64,000 bases of DNA from an uncultured Collinsella sp. (lineage in GTDB: Bacteria; Actinomycetota; Coriobacteriia; Coriobacteriales; Coriobacteriaceae). The DNA is taken from contig CAUAAZ010000001.1 in NCBI GenBank assembly GCA_958427145.1, positions 62,001-126,000 of the forward strand, written 5' to 3'. Each line of letters opens with the position of its first letter. The stretch's first letter is position 1. Shown in pieces: positions 1 through 8,089 of this stretch. A program made the position numbers and the translations under genes. The notes under the pieces were generated by a model that was given only the letters and a program-made list of their open reading frames with translations, searched no databases and had not been told where the DNA came from.

Positions 1-366
1 TCCAATTCGAGCGACAAGCCCATCTACGAGCAGATATCCTCGCAGGTCAAAGCTCAGATCCTTTCGGGCATGCTCGCTGCGGGAGCCAAACTCCCCAGCA
101 TCCGTGCACTCGCGAGCGACCTTGGCGTGAGCGTCATCACCACCAAGCACGCCTACGCCGACCTGGAGCAACTCGGGTTTATCTGCACCGTGCAGGGCAA
201 GGGCTGTTTTGTCGCCGAGGGCAACCAGGAGCTCTTGCGCGAAAACCAGCTCTGCCATATCGAAGAGCTGCTTGCGAAAGCGGCGAGCCAAGCCGAAACT
301 CTGGGCGTCACGCGCGACAAACTGCACGAGATGCTCGACCTGGTGGCCCCCGAAACCATGCAGTAG
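1..366 (+). CDS. GntR-family (YtrA-type) transcriptional regulator, 5' end outside window
   Basis: The reading frame is open from base 1, so the start lies upstream. The protein opens with the GntR winged-helix signature: PIYEQI, then GAKLPSIRALA and the recognition region SVITTKHAYADLE. After the DNA-binding domain there is only a short helical tail of about 45 residues and no effector domain, as in the YtrA subfamily. YtrA-type regulators usually repress an ABC exporter encoded just downstream, and an ABC ATPase starts 24 bases after this stop. The inferred role is autorepression of this operon in response to envelope stress or an antibiotic; the ligand cannot be told. Confidence 0.9.
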   Translation, partial: SNSSDKPIYEQISSQVKAQILSGMLAAGAKLPSIRALASDLGVSVITTKHAYADLEQLGFICTVQGKGCFVAEGNQELLRENQLCHIEELLAKAASQAETLGVTRDKLHEMLDLVAPETMQ

Positions 367-389
367 CCATCTGCAAGAAAGGCTATACC

Positions 390-1271
390 ATGCAAAACTT
401 GTTAGAACTCAAAGGTGTCTCACGCCGCGTGAGCGACCGTTTTTCGCTGCGTGATGTCACGCTCGCCGTGGAGCCCGGCCAGATTGTTGGCTTTGTGGGC
501 GCTAACGGTGCCGGCAAGACAACGACCATTCGCGCCGCGCTCGGGCTTATCAAGCTCGATGCCGGCGAGGTGCGCCTGTTTGGGCAGCGCTGTGGCGCCG
601 ACGCGCCCGATGAGTCGCAACGCTATCTACGCTCCCGCGTCGGTCTTGTCCTGGACACATGCCCCTTCCCTTCAACGCTCAAGGTGGGCCAGATCGAGGC
701 ACTCGTAGGCCCGGCGTACCCCACGTGGGACCGCAAAACGTTCGCCGGATTCATCGACCGATTTGACCTCGATCCCAAGACAAAGGTCAAGGACCTCTCC
801 CGCGGCATGGGCATGAAACTGCAGCTTGCCTGCGCACTCAGTCACAAGGCCGAACTGCTCGTTTTGGACGAAGCCACCGCGGGCCTCGATCCCATGGCAC
901 GCGAGGAACTGCTTGATGAGCTGCTTGCCTTTGTTTCCGACGGTCAGCGCAGCGTGCTGCTCTCGAGCCACATTACGTCCGACCTCGATCGCGCCGCCGA
1001 CCGCGTCATCTGCATCGATAATGGCTCGATTGTGTTTGACCTGCCGCGCGAGGACATTACCGACCGAGCCGGCATCGCCCACTGCACCCAAGCGCAGGCC
1101 GCCGAGCTTATGGCTTGCGTCGAAGGTGCCCATGCCGCCCGCCACGCCTATAGCGTGGACGTGCTCGTGCCCAACCGTCGCGAAACGCTCGAGGCCTTTC
1201 CCGAGATTCCCTGCGATCGGGCAACCATTGACGACTATCTTCGCCTCACGCTGAAAGGGGCTTCGAAATGA
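390..1271 (+). CDS. ABC transporter ATP-binding protein (YtrB-like)
   Basis: A 293-residue cytoplasmic ATPase subunit of an ABC exporter. The Walker A motif GANGAGKT is at about residues 37-44, the signature region LSRGMGMKLQ follows near 135, and Walker B LLVLDEATAGLDP with the switch His in LLSSHI come after. The C-terminal 70 residues form the short regulatory extension common in BcrA/YtrB-type ATPases. An AAAGG ribosome site sits 7 bases before the ATG. It lies between a GntR repressor gene and a membrane subunit gene whose ATG overlaps its stop by 4 bases, so the three are very probably one operon. Confidence 0.93.
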   Translation: MQNLLELKGVSRRVSDRFSLRDVTLAVEPGQIVGFVGANGAGKTTTIRAALGLIKLDAGEVRLFGQRCGADAPDESQRYLRSRVGLVLDTCPFPSTLKVGQIEALVGPAYPTWDRKTFAGFIDRFDLDPKTKVKDLSRGMGMKLQLACALSHKAELLVLDEATAGLDPMAREELLDELLAFVSDGQRSVLLSSHITSDLDRAADRVICIDNGSIVFDLPREDITDRAGIAHCTQAQAAELMACVEGAHAARHAYSVDVLVPNRRETLEAFPEIPCDRATIDDYLRLTLKGASK

Positions 1272-1966
1272 AACGCGCCTTTATGTCCGAGCTCGCCATC
1301 GCTCGCACGCTCATCCCGAGCATTGCGGGCGTCGGCCTGTTCATCTTCGTCGTGCTAACCCTTGCCAACGCATCGGACGGCGATTCCGGTATGAGCGCCG
1401 GCGCCTGCGCGGTCAGCGCCATGTCGCCCATCATAATCATGAACTCACTGGCTGGCTACGATAACCAAAACGGCTGGGAGCGCTATCGGGCAACGCTGCC
1501 GTTCTCGCGCAAAGACATCATCTGCGCACGCTACCTGTGCATTATTGCTTTCTCGGCCGTCATGGCATGCGCCGCCGTGCTTTTGAACATCATCGCCCTT
1601 CCGTTCTTCGATCACACGGGCATTCCCTCGACGGGACAGACCGTCTTTGAGATCACAATAGCCTCCGCCGCATCGATGCTCATCTCCCTCATGATGGTGT
1701 TTTTGGCACAGCCGCTGTTCTTTCGATTTGGACACATGGAGGCGCTGCGCTTTTCCGTCGGCCTGTTTGCCCTGATGGGCTGCGGTACCATGGCAATGCT
1801 GAGCTCTTCCAACCCCATTAGCAACTGGCTCATGTCGATTGCCGGAGCGAATCCCGATCCTGCCGTCCTTGGCGGTCTGTGCGCAGGAATTGCCGTACTG
1901 GCCCTCGTGCTATGCGCAATCAGCTGCACCGTCAGCACCAAGGTTTATCGAGTACGCGACCTGTAG
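1268..1966 (+). CDS. ABC-2 type transporter permease
   Basis: A 232-residue integral membrane protein with about six hydrophobic segments. It is the membrane partner of the ATPase immediately upstream, as the ATGA overlap shows. The motif YDNQNGWERYRATLPFSR is typical of ABC-2 permeases of the YtrC/D or DUF-type exporters (loop with 'ERxxxTLPxSR'). It probably dimerises in the membrane and, with the ATPase, exports or flips an unknown amphiphile. No second permease follows; the next gene is convergent. Confidence 0.87.
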   Translation: MKRAFMSELAIARTLIPSIAGVGLFIFVVLTLANASDGDSGMSAGACAVSAMSPIIIMNSLAGYDNQNGWERYRATLPFSRKDIICARYLCIIAFSAVMACAAVLLNIIALPFFDHTGIPSTGQTVFEITIASAASMLISLMMVFLAQPLFFRFGHMEALRFSVGLFALMGCGTMAMLSSSNPISNWLMSIAGANPDPAVLGGLCAGIAVLALVLCAISCTVSTKVYRVRDL

Positions 1967-2051
1967 TCACGCGAGTCTCAATCCACGAAGGACGCAATCG
2001 CCCATCCGTAAATCCGTGACAAAGGGCATGTCCCCGGCGCGCGCTACCGTG

Positions 2052-3356
2052 CTACTTGCGCAGCGGCTTGGGCAGTGGAATGCCGGCGGCGATAGCGGCG
2101 GCGATGATCGTGCAGACGATACCCTTGAGTGGGAAGCACATGAGCAGCAGGCCCACGACCATGACCGGCTGGCGCATGACGGCGCCCATCGTCGATGCCG
2201 TGCAGACGGCAACGCAAAAGACCGGATCTGCGCCGGTGAGGATAGCAAGTCCATAGCCCAGGCTTACGCCCGAGAAGATAACCGGGAAGAAGTGACCGCC
2301 GCGCCAGCCCAAGTTGATAAGAGCGGGGGTCAGCATGGCCTTGACCAGACCGGTCAAAATAAGCACGCCGGCGGGGATGGTCAGATAGGTTTCCATGAGC
2401 ACGTCGGCCTGGGTCTCGCCGGCAAACATGGTGTAGGGCAGGACCGTGCCGCAGATGGCGAGCGCCAGACCGGCTAGCATGGCCTTGACGACAGGACGCT
2501 CCCCTATTGCATGAGACAGTGCCTCGCTCGCATGCTCAGAGACAAAGTACAGCCATCCGCAAACGGTGCCGACCAACGCCAGCGGAATGAGCCAGACAAG
2601 TTCCAGGTTGCCCACCACGGCAGCCTCGAACCTCGGCATGCCCATGCCGCCGCCCATGAGCTGGCCGAGCAGCAGGTAGGTGCCCAGACCACCGGCAATC
2701 GCAATGCCGTAGACCACCGTCTTTTGCGCCTTGGGCAGCTTGATCGTGATCTCGTCGGACGCGGACTCATCGTCGGCGTCTTCGCCCTGGCCGTCAGTAC
2801 TTCCGGCAAGCGGCGCCACAAAGCCAAACACGGGCGCGGTAAAGAGCGCCGTCAGAGCAGCCTGGGTGCCCAGCAGCGTAAGCTCCCTAAACTCGGCACC
2901 AAAGCGGCGCATGCGGTCGCCGACCCAGCTGCACAGGCCCGCGATGACGCCGGTCAGACCGGCTTCCGGTCCAATACTTCCGCCAAACAGCAACGGCAGC
3001 AGCGCCGCAATCGACAGCTTGCCCAGATTGTCGTACGGGTAGCGACCGTCTTGCTTGACCTTGGTCATGACCTGGTTGAGGTCGTCGGTCTTGGCGCCCG
3101 TCATCTTTTCGTACAGGCCAATCACCAAGCCGCCCAGCAGGCAGACAAAAAACGGGTACGGCAAAAAGCCAAACGGACCGCTGGCGAGTTCGGGCGAAGA
3201 GACACCCAGCATATGCGGGACCTCGGTCCACAAATAATCAATGCCGTGCTCCATCGCAAAGAAGAACAGCCAGACTGCGGCACCTGCGAACGCACCGGTC
3301 ACGGCAACGCTAACTAAAAACAGCGCGCGGTTTGTGGGTTTGGCAAGGTTATCCAT
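2052..3356 (-). CDS. ClC-family voltage-gated chloride channel or Cl-/H+ antiporter
   Basis: A 434-residue polytopic membrane protein. Two ClC pore signatures are visible: GGSIGPEAGLTG (the GxxGPE-type anion-binding loop) near residue 120 and GWRGGHFFPVIFSG near residue 350. The selectivity-filter Glu of GxEGP is represented by GPEAG. A hydrophilic acidic insertion near residues 185-200 (GQGEDADDESASDE) lies in a cytoplasmic loop and is unusual. The start ATG follows GGGAGGA by a few bases. The gene is monocistronic and convergent with the ABC operon. Channel versus exchanger cannot be decided from motifs alone. Confidence 0.92.
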   Translation of the reverse strand: MDNLAKPTNRALFLVSVAVTGAFAGAAVWLFFFAMEHGIDYLWTEVPHMLGVSSPELASGPFGFLPYPFFVCLLGGLVIGLYEKMTGAKTDDLNQVMTKVKQDGRYPYDNLGKLSIAALLPLLFGGSIGPEAGLTGVIAGLCSWVGDRMRRFGAEFRELTLLGTQAALTALFTAPVFGFVAPLAGSTDGQGEDADDESASDEITIKLPKAQKTVVYGIAIAGGLGTYLLLGQLMGGGMGMPRFEAAVVGNLELVWLIPLALVGTVCGWLYFVSEHASEALSHAIGERPVVKAMLAGLALAICGTVLPYTMFAGETQADVLMETYLTIPAGVLILTGLVKAMLTPALINLGWRGGHFFPVIFSGVSLGYGLAILTGADPVFCVAVCTASTMGAVMRQPVMVVGLLLMCFPLKGIVCTIIAAAIAAGIPLPKPLRK

Positions 3357-3481
3357 CGGGTCCTCCCGCGGTCAAAGTCGACATAGATACGTTTTATTGT
3401 AGAGCGAGTGTGGCCCAGACAAGCCAACCGTCTGCGCCGCAAACGGCACCATTGGGAGTCACAGTGGGGAAGGCTCAAGAC

Positions 3482-4015
3482 TTATCCGTTGATAATCGAG
3501 GCAATCTCGCGCAAATCGTCGGCAAAGTAGATGCCGTGCTGGCGCCTCGGGCTCGAAAGCCCTTTATCAATCATGTGCCCGAGCAGCGCCTTGAGGTCGT
3601 TGTAGTAACCGTCCAGGTTATACAGGATGCACGGAGCACTCAGGTGTCCCAACGACACGGCGGACATGACCTCGGCAATCTCCTCGAGCGTACCCGTCCC
3701 GCCGGGAAAGGCGATGAACGCATCACCAAGCTCGATCATCTTGGCTTTACGCTCGGCCATATCGCTCGTCATGATGAGATCGTCGATTCCGTCGTGCTGA
3801 AACTCGGCCTCGATAAAAAAGCTCGGCTCCACGCCCGTCACATGTCCGCCAGCATCGAGCACGCTATCGGCGAGCGCGCCCATCAGGCCCGATTTGGACC
3901 CGCCGTATACCAGCGCGTGGCCATTGGTGCCAATCCAGTTGCCCAGCTCCTGTACCGCAGGTAGAAACGCCGGGTCATTACTGACGCTGGCACCAAGATA
4001 CACGGTGATATTCAT
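3482..4015 (-). CDS. TIGR00730/LOG-family Rossmann-fold protein
   Basis: A 177-residue cytosolic protein of the LOG (cytokinin riboside 5'-monophosphate phosphoribohydrolase-like) family. The family signature is FPGGTGTLEEIAEV, and GGSKSGLMGALAD forms the nucleotide-binding loop. LOG proteins hydrolyse the N-glycosidic bond of nucleoside 5'-monophosphates; the physiological substrate in bacteria is often AMP or unknown. The ATG at 4015 is chosen because GAGGGG lies about 7 bases upstream, whereas an in-frame ATG five codons earlier would use that same ribosome site as coding sequence. Confidence 0.9.
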   Translation of the reverse strand: MNITVYLGASVSNDPAFLPAVQELGNWIGTNGHALVYGGSKSGLMGALADSVLDAGGHVTGVEPSFFIEAEFQHDGIDDLIMTSDMAERKAKMIELGDAFIAFPGGTGTLEEIAEVMSAVSLGHLSAPCILYNLDGYYNDLKALLGHMIDKGLSSPRRQHGIYFADDLREIASIING

Positions 4016-4050
4016 TTCAGTCCCCCTCATCGTGACGCACGGCGCCCGTT

Positions 4051-4476
4051 CTAGCGTTGGCGTCGACGATACTCGCGCACGCGGCGCGACAGATCGGCGA
4101 GCTGGTCGCGATCGAGCTCTTCCAAATGCTCAAGATCGTCCATAAAGCGCGCCATGGTGTCCTTTTGACGCATCTTGATGAGCGTATTGCAGTAGTTCAC
4201 CGCCACGCCCGTGAGCATGGCGATGTAGAAGATGCTGATGACGCTCAAGACGACGGTAATAGCGCGGGCAACCGGTGTTTCGGCCGGAATGTCGCCAAAG
4301 CCGATGGTCGAGACCGTCTCGAAGCTAAACCAGAGACCGTCGCCAAACGTGAGGGTCGTGGGCTCGGACAACCAGACGGCCGTCGAGCACAGCAGGTAAA
4401 AGATAAGAAACAGACCCGTGATGCGCGCAAAGCCGGCCTGTCGCAGTACGTCGGCAAGCGTCCTCAACCTGTTCAT
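4051..4476 (-). CDS. Two-TM potassium channel-like protein
   Basis: A 141-residue membrane protein with a transmembrane helix, a pore loop and a second helix. The filter TIGFGDIPA matches the TxGYGD/TxGFGD selectivity filter of K+ channels (Ion_trans_2 type). After the second helix is a charged tail of about 45 residues with likely coiled coil (DDLEHLEELDRDQLADLSRR), which may drive tetramerisation; there is no RCK domain. The ATG at 4476 follows AAGGGG closely; the frame stays open upstream to 4539, but without a better ribosome site. It lies 35 bases upstream of the LOG gene on the same strand. Confidence 0.88.
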   Translation of the reverse strand: MNRLRTLADVLRQAGFARITGLFLIFYLLCSTAVWLSEPTTLTFGDGLWFSFETVSTIGFGDIPAETPVARAITVVLSVISIFYIAMLTGVAVNYCNTLIKMRQKDTMARFMDDLEHLEELDRDQLADLSRRVREYRRRQR

Positions 4477-4548
4477 CGCGACCCCTTTCCCAGACGCCCA
4501 ATCTCGTTCGCTCGGTATTGTCCCACGCCTCCCCCGCAAACGAAACTA

Positions 4549-4600
4549 GTCATTGGGGACGTTCTTAAATGACTAGTCAAACAAGAACGTCCCCAATGAC
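4549..4600. repeat. 18-bp perfect inverted repeat with GACTAGTC loop
   Basis: Arms at 4549-4566 and 4583-4600 are exact reverse complements; the 16-base spacer contains the palindrome GACTAGTC. A second copy lies at 14623-14678 with 20-bp arms and the same loop core. It sits between divergent genes here, so it is not simply a terminator of one of them. It is likely a dispersed palindromic element of this genome. Confidence 0.85.
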
Positions 4601-4693
4601 TGCCGAGCGGGACCGTTTAGCGGTGCAGCTGCCGACTGGGCAGGCTGAGCTGGTATCCTTATGCGGTAATGTCTCGATTCGTTAGGATTGCAT

Positions 4694-7498
4694 GTGAGAG
4701 CTTCCGCTGTCCTTCGTTCAGTTATATATCGCACCTTGGCCGTCGCGCTTGCCGTGCTCGCCGTACTGAGCACCATCATGCCCGCCCCCGCCTATGCCGC
4801 CAATACCGATCAGCAGGTCAAAACAGTCCGCGTTGGTTGGCTCGTCAACAACGAGGGCTTCCAGGACGGCACCCCCGGCGAGCGTCTCTCGGGATGGGGT
4901 TACGAGTACCTCCAGACCCTGTCGTACTACACGCCCGGCTGGCGGTACGAATACGTCTCCGGCACCTTCACCGAGCTTATGGACATGCTCGAGGCAGGCG
5001 AGATCGACCTCATGCCCAACATCTCTTACTCCGAGGAACGCGCCCAAAAGCTGCTCTTTTCCTCGAACCCCGAGGGCACCGAGCGCTACTACATCTACGC
5101 CAAGCCCGATCGCGACGATCTGGCCAAGGGTGACCCCCAAGCGCTCCAAGGCCTTACCATCGGCTACAACCCCGACGTTATGCAAACCTTCGTTGGCCAG
5201 CATTGGCTCGCCAACGAAGGAATCAACTGCACATACAGGGAGTATGACGGAGGATCCGATCTTTTTGACGCACTCGCAAACAACGAGGTCGACGCCATCA
5301 TCATGAACGACACCATTTCGTCGCCCGAGGCGTCGCCCATGTTCTACGTCGGCTCGAGCGACTACTACTTTGCCGTCCCCAAAAGCCGCTCCGACCTGAT
5401 GGACGACATCAACTCCGCAATGGCGGCAATCTCCCGCGTCAACCCACGCTATATCGACGAAGTCAAATCTAACTACTCGGCCCAAAACAGCGGTTCATCA
5501 TCGCTCAACGGCCCCGAACGTTCCTGGCTCAAAGCAAATGACAACACCATCACGCTCGGCTACATTACGGGCAAACTCCCCTACTGCAACGAAGACGAAG
5601 ACGGCAAAATGGAAGGCTCGCTCGCATCGCTTGCGACGACGTTGCACGATAAATTTGGCATTACGGTCAAAACCGTCGCCTTTGATAACTACAAGATGAT
5701 GTCAAAGGCCCTGTCAAAGGGAAGCATCGACGTTGCGCTGCCGGTATACCGAGATTACTGGTTTGCCGAGCAATCAGGCGTTGTGCAGTCGATATCGTTG
5801 GGGACCATATCCCTCACCGCCATCCACACCGGAAGCAACCTGAACAAAGACCTTCAGAACATCGCCTGCACCAAATCATCGTTTATCAACAAAAATGCAC
5901 TTGAAAGTCTGTTCCCCACAGCGACCATGGCCGAATACCAATCCGACGATGAAGCGTTCGACGCCCTCAGGAAGGGAACGGCGCACTGCATCGTCGCTCC
6001 CAGTTCACGCGTGAAAACCCTAGGCGATCGTTATAATCTCGAGGACTGCGAGACGGTCGAGCTCCCTGACACCTGTGAGCTCTCGTGCTGGATTTCGCGC
6101 GGAAAACCCGAGCTGTTGGGAATCATCAACAAGGGCATCATCAATGCCGGAGAATCGCTCTCCGCAAGCAATTACTCCTCCACGTCGTACACAGCCCAGG
6201 AATCCGGCACGCTTCAATTCCTTTATCGCAACCGCACCGCCATTGCCGCTGCCCTCATCAGTATGTTGTCGGTCGGCATCGTCCTGCTCATCTGGGCACT
6301 CGTGCGCGCTCGAACCGAGCGCAAAAAAGCCGATGCCGCCAACGCCGCCAAGACGGCATTCCTCACGCGCATGAGCCACGACATCCGTACGCCGCTCAAC
6401 GGTATCCTGGGCCTTATCGAGATCGAGGAATTGAAGGAAGGCGATATCCAGGTCGCTCGCGAGAGCCGTGCCAAGGCGCGCGTTGCCGCCAATCACCTGC
6501 TCTCGCTAATCAACGACATCCTCGAGATGGGCAAGATCGAAGACCGCAAGCTAACACTGGAACATGTGCCTTTTAACCTCAAAGAGCTCTGTGACGATAC
6601 GCTGGTGCTGTGCAAGCTCCGCGCGTCCAGTAACGGCATCACCATGCAGGACAATAGTCTGCCGTACGCCACGGGGCCATACATGATCGGCAGCCCCACC
6701 CATATCCGACAGATCATGATCAACCTGTTAGACAACAGCATTAAGTACAACAAGCACGGCGGCTCCGTCACCTTTAGCTCAAAGACCAAGCCACTCGATA
6801 ACGGGCGCGCTCTCTTTTGCTTTAGCGTTTCGGACACCGGCATTGGTATGACTCCCAAATTTTTAAAGCATATCTATGAGCCGTTTGCCCAAGAAGGTGA
6901 CGATGCGCGCAGCAAGTTCCAAGGAACCGGCATGGGCATGCCAATCGTCAAGTCGCTTATTGAACTGATGGGCGGCACGATTGAGATTTCGAGTGAGGTT
7001 GGCGTGGGGAGTACGTTCAACGTCCAGATTCCGCTCGATATCGACAAAGACCCTCAGGCAAGAGAACGCGCGGACGAGCAAGCAGACAGCTGCTCGCTTG
7101 CCGGCATGAACGTTCTTTTGGCAGAAGATAACGAGCTCAATGCCGAGATTGCCCAGGCGCTGCTCGAAAGCGAAGGCATTGTCGTAACTCGCGCCGCCGA
7201 TGGCAACGAAGCGGTCGACCTATACGTTGGCCGTCCCGCCGGCAGCTTCGATGCGATCCTGATGGACATTATGATGCCGGACATGGACGGCTACGAGGCA
7301 ACCCGCGCGATTCGTCTGAGCGAGAAGGTCGATGCAGCCGATATCCCCATCATCGCGCTCACCGCCAATGCCTTTGCCGAGGACGCCAAGGCGGCACACG
7401 ACGCCGGCATGAACGCCCATCTGTCCAAACCGCTCGACTTTAACAAGCTCAAAAACATACTCGCCCGCATCAAGAAAAACGGATCCGTTTCGCTATAG
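4694..7498 (+). CDS. Hybrid sensor histidine kinase with two periplasmic SBP_bac_3 domains (EvgS/BvgS-like)
   Basis: A 934-residue membrane sensor. A signal peptide or N-terminal helix (about 1-35, ending near APAYA) leads to two tandem SBP_bac_3-type binding domains (about 45-260 and 275-490), a transmembrane helix (about 514-536), a HisKA domain with the phospho-acceptor in MSHDIRTPLNG (near 560), an HATPase domain (N-box near 673, GTGMGMPIVKSLIE G-box) and a receiver domain with LMDIMMPD (Asp near 856). No HPt or DNA-binding domain is fused, so phosphate must pass to other proteins. The GTG at 4694 is preferred because AGGA lies 6 bases upstream; a TTG two codons earlier would have the site only one base away. 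A second hybrid kinase follows at 8090-10279 in opposite orientation. Confidence 0.92.
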   Translation: MRASAVLRSVIYRTLAVALAVLAVLSTIMPAPAYAANTDQQVKTVRVGWLVNNEGFQDGTPGERLSGWGYEYLQTLSYYTPGWRYEYVSGTFTELMDMLEAGEIDLMPNISYSEERAQKLLFSSNPEGTERYYIYAKPDRDDLAKGDPQALQGLTIGYNPDVMQTFVGQHWLANEGINCTYREYDGGSDLFDALANNEVDAIIMNDTISSPEASPMFYVGSSDYYFAVPKSRSDLMDDINSAMAAISRVNPRYIDEVKSNYSAQNSGSSSLNGPERSWLKANDNTITLGYITGKLPYCNEDEDGKMEGSLASLATTLHDKFGITVKTVAFDNYKMMSKALSKGSIDVALPVYRDYWFAEQSGVVQSISLGTISLTAIHTGSNLNKDLQNIACTKSSFINKNALESLFPTATMAEYQSDDEAFDALRKGTAHCIVAPSSRVKTLGDRYNLEDCETVELPDTCELSCWISRGKPELLGIINKGIINAGESLSASNYSSTSYTAQESGTLQFLYRNRTAIAAALISMLSVGIVLLIWALVRARTERKKADAANAAKTAFLTRMSHDIRTPLNGILGLIEIEELKEGDIQVARESRAKARVAANHLLSLINDILEMGKIEDRKLTLEHVPFNLKELCDDTLVLCKLRASSNGITMQDNSLPYATGPYMIGSPTHIRQIMINLLDNSIKYNKHGGSVTFSSKTKPLDNGRALFCFSVSDTGIGMTPKFLKHIYEPFAQEGDDARSKFQGTGMGMPIVKSLIELMGGTIEISSEVGVGSTFNVQIPLDIDKDPQARERADEQADSCSLAGMNVLLAEDNELNAEIAQALLESEGIVVTRAADGNEAVDLYVGRPAGSFDAILMDIMMPDMDGYEATRAIRLSEKVDAADIPIIALTANAFAEDAKAAHDAGMNAHLSKPLDFNKLKNILARIKKNGSVSL

Positions 7499-7540
7499 TT
7501 TGTGCTCAACCACCACGCACGACCAGAAAGGAAGCCAACG

Positions 7541-8020
7541 ATGTTTAGGCCCTTACGTCGAAAGAAACGCGCCATCACTGACGAGGAAGCGCGCGAACTG
7601 CTCGCCACCTGCAAGCGCGGCGTCTTTGCCGTCAACGGCGACGATGGCTACCCATACGCCATTCCCGTCAACTACTTCTTTGACGCCGAGCACGACAAGA
7701 TTTATTTCCATGGCGCCAAGGCCGGCCACAAGGTCGACGCACTCAAGCGCGATGACAAGGTCTGCTTTACCGTTTACGGCAACGAGTGGTACCAGGACGG
7801 TGACTGGGCTCCCTACGTTATGAGTACCGTGGTCTTTGGCCGCTGTCGCCTGGCGAATGACACCCCCGCGTTTATCGAGGATAAAGTCCGCCAGCTCGCG
7901 CTTAAGTACTACCCTTCTGCCGAAGAAGTCGAAGAGGAAATCGCCAAGGACATTAAAGGCGTCCAGCTCTACGAGATTACGATTGAGCATCTTTGCGGCA
8001 AGCAGATTCAGGAAAAGTAA
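7541..8020 (+). CDS. Pyridoxamine 5'-phosphate oxidase family protein (NimA-like flavin-binding fold)
   Basis: A 159-residue protein of the split-barrel FMN-binding class. The N-terminal pattern CKRGVFAVNGDDGYPYAIPV followed by YFHGAKAGHKVDAL is typical of the small PNPOx-like/nitroimidazole-resistance family. These bind FMN and may reduce small nitro or quinone compounds; the true substrate is unknown. The ATG at 7541 has AAAGGA 8 bases upstream, better than the GTG at 7502. It lies 42 bases after the sensor kinase stop and may be co-transcribed with it. Confidence 0.88.
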   Translation: MFRPLRRKKRAITDEEARELLATCKRGVFAVNGDDGYPYAIPVNYFFDAEHDKIYFHGAKAGHKVDALKRDDKVCFTVYGNEWYQDGDWAPYVMSTVVFGRCRLANDTPAFIEDKVRQLALKYYPSAEEVEEEIAKDIKGVQLYEITIEHLCGKQIQEK

Positions 8021-8047
8021 GCCCCTCAGCAAGCCTCATCAATAACA

Positions 8048-8087
8048 ATATGGCCCGGTTCCAACCCACCTTGGAACCGGGCCATAT
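8048..8087. terminator. Bidirectional hairpin between convergent genes
   Basis: A perfect 17-bp stem (8048-8064 with 8071-8087) with a 6-base loop lies between the convergent PNPOx-like and sensor-kinase genes, ending 3 bases before the kinase stop. There are no long T-runs, but position and stem strength fit a shared terminator. Confidence 0.75.
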
Positions 8088-8089
8088 GC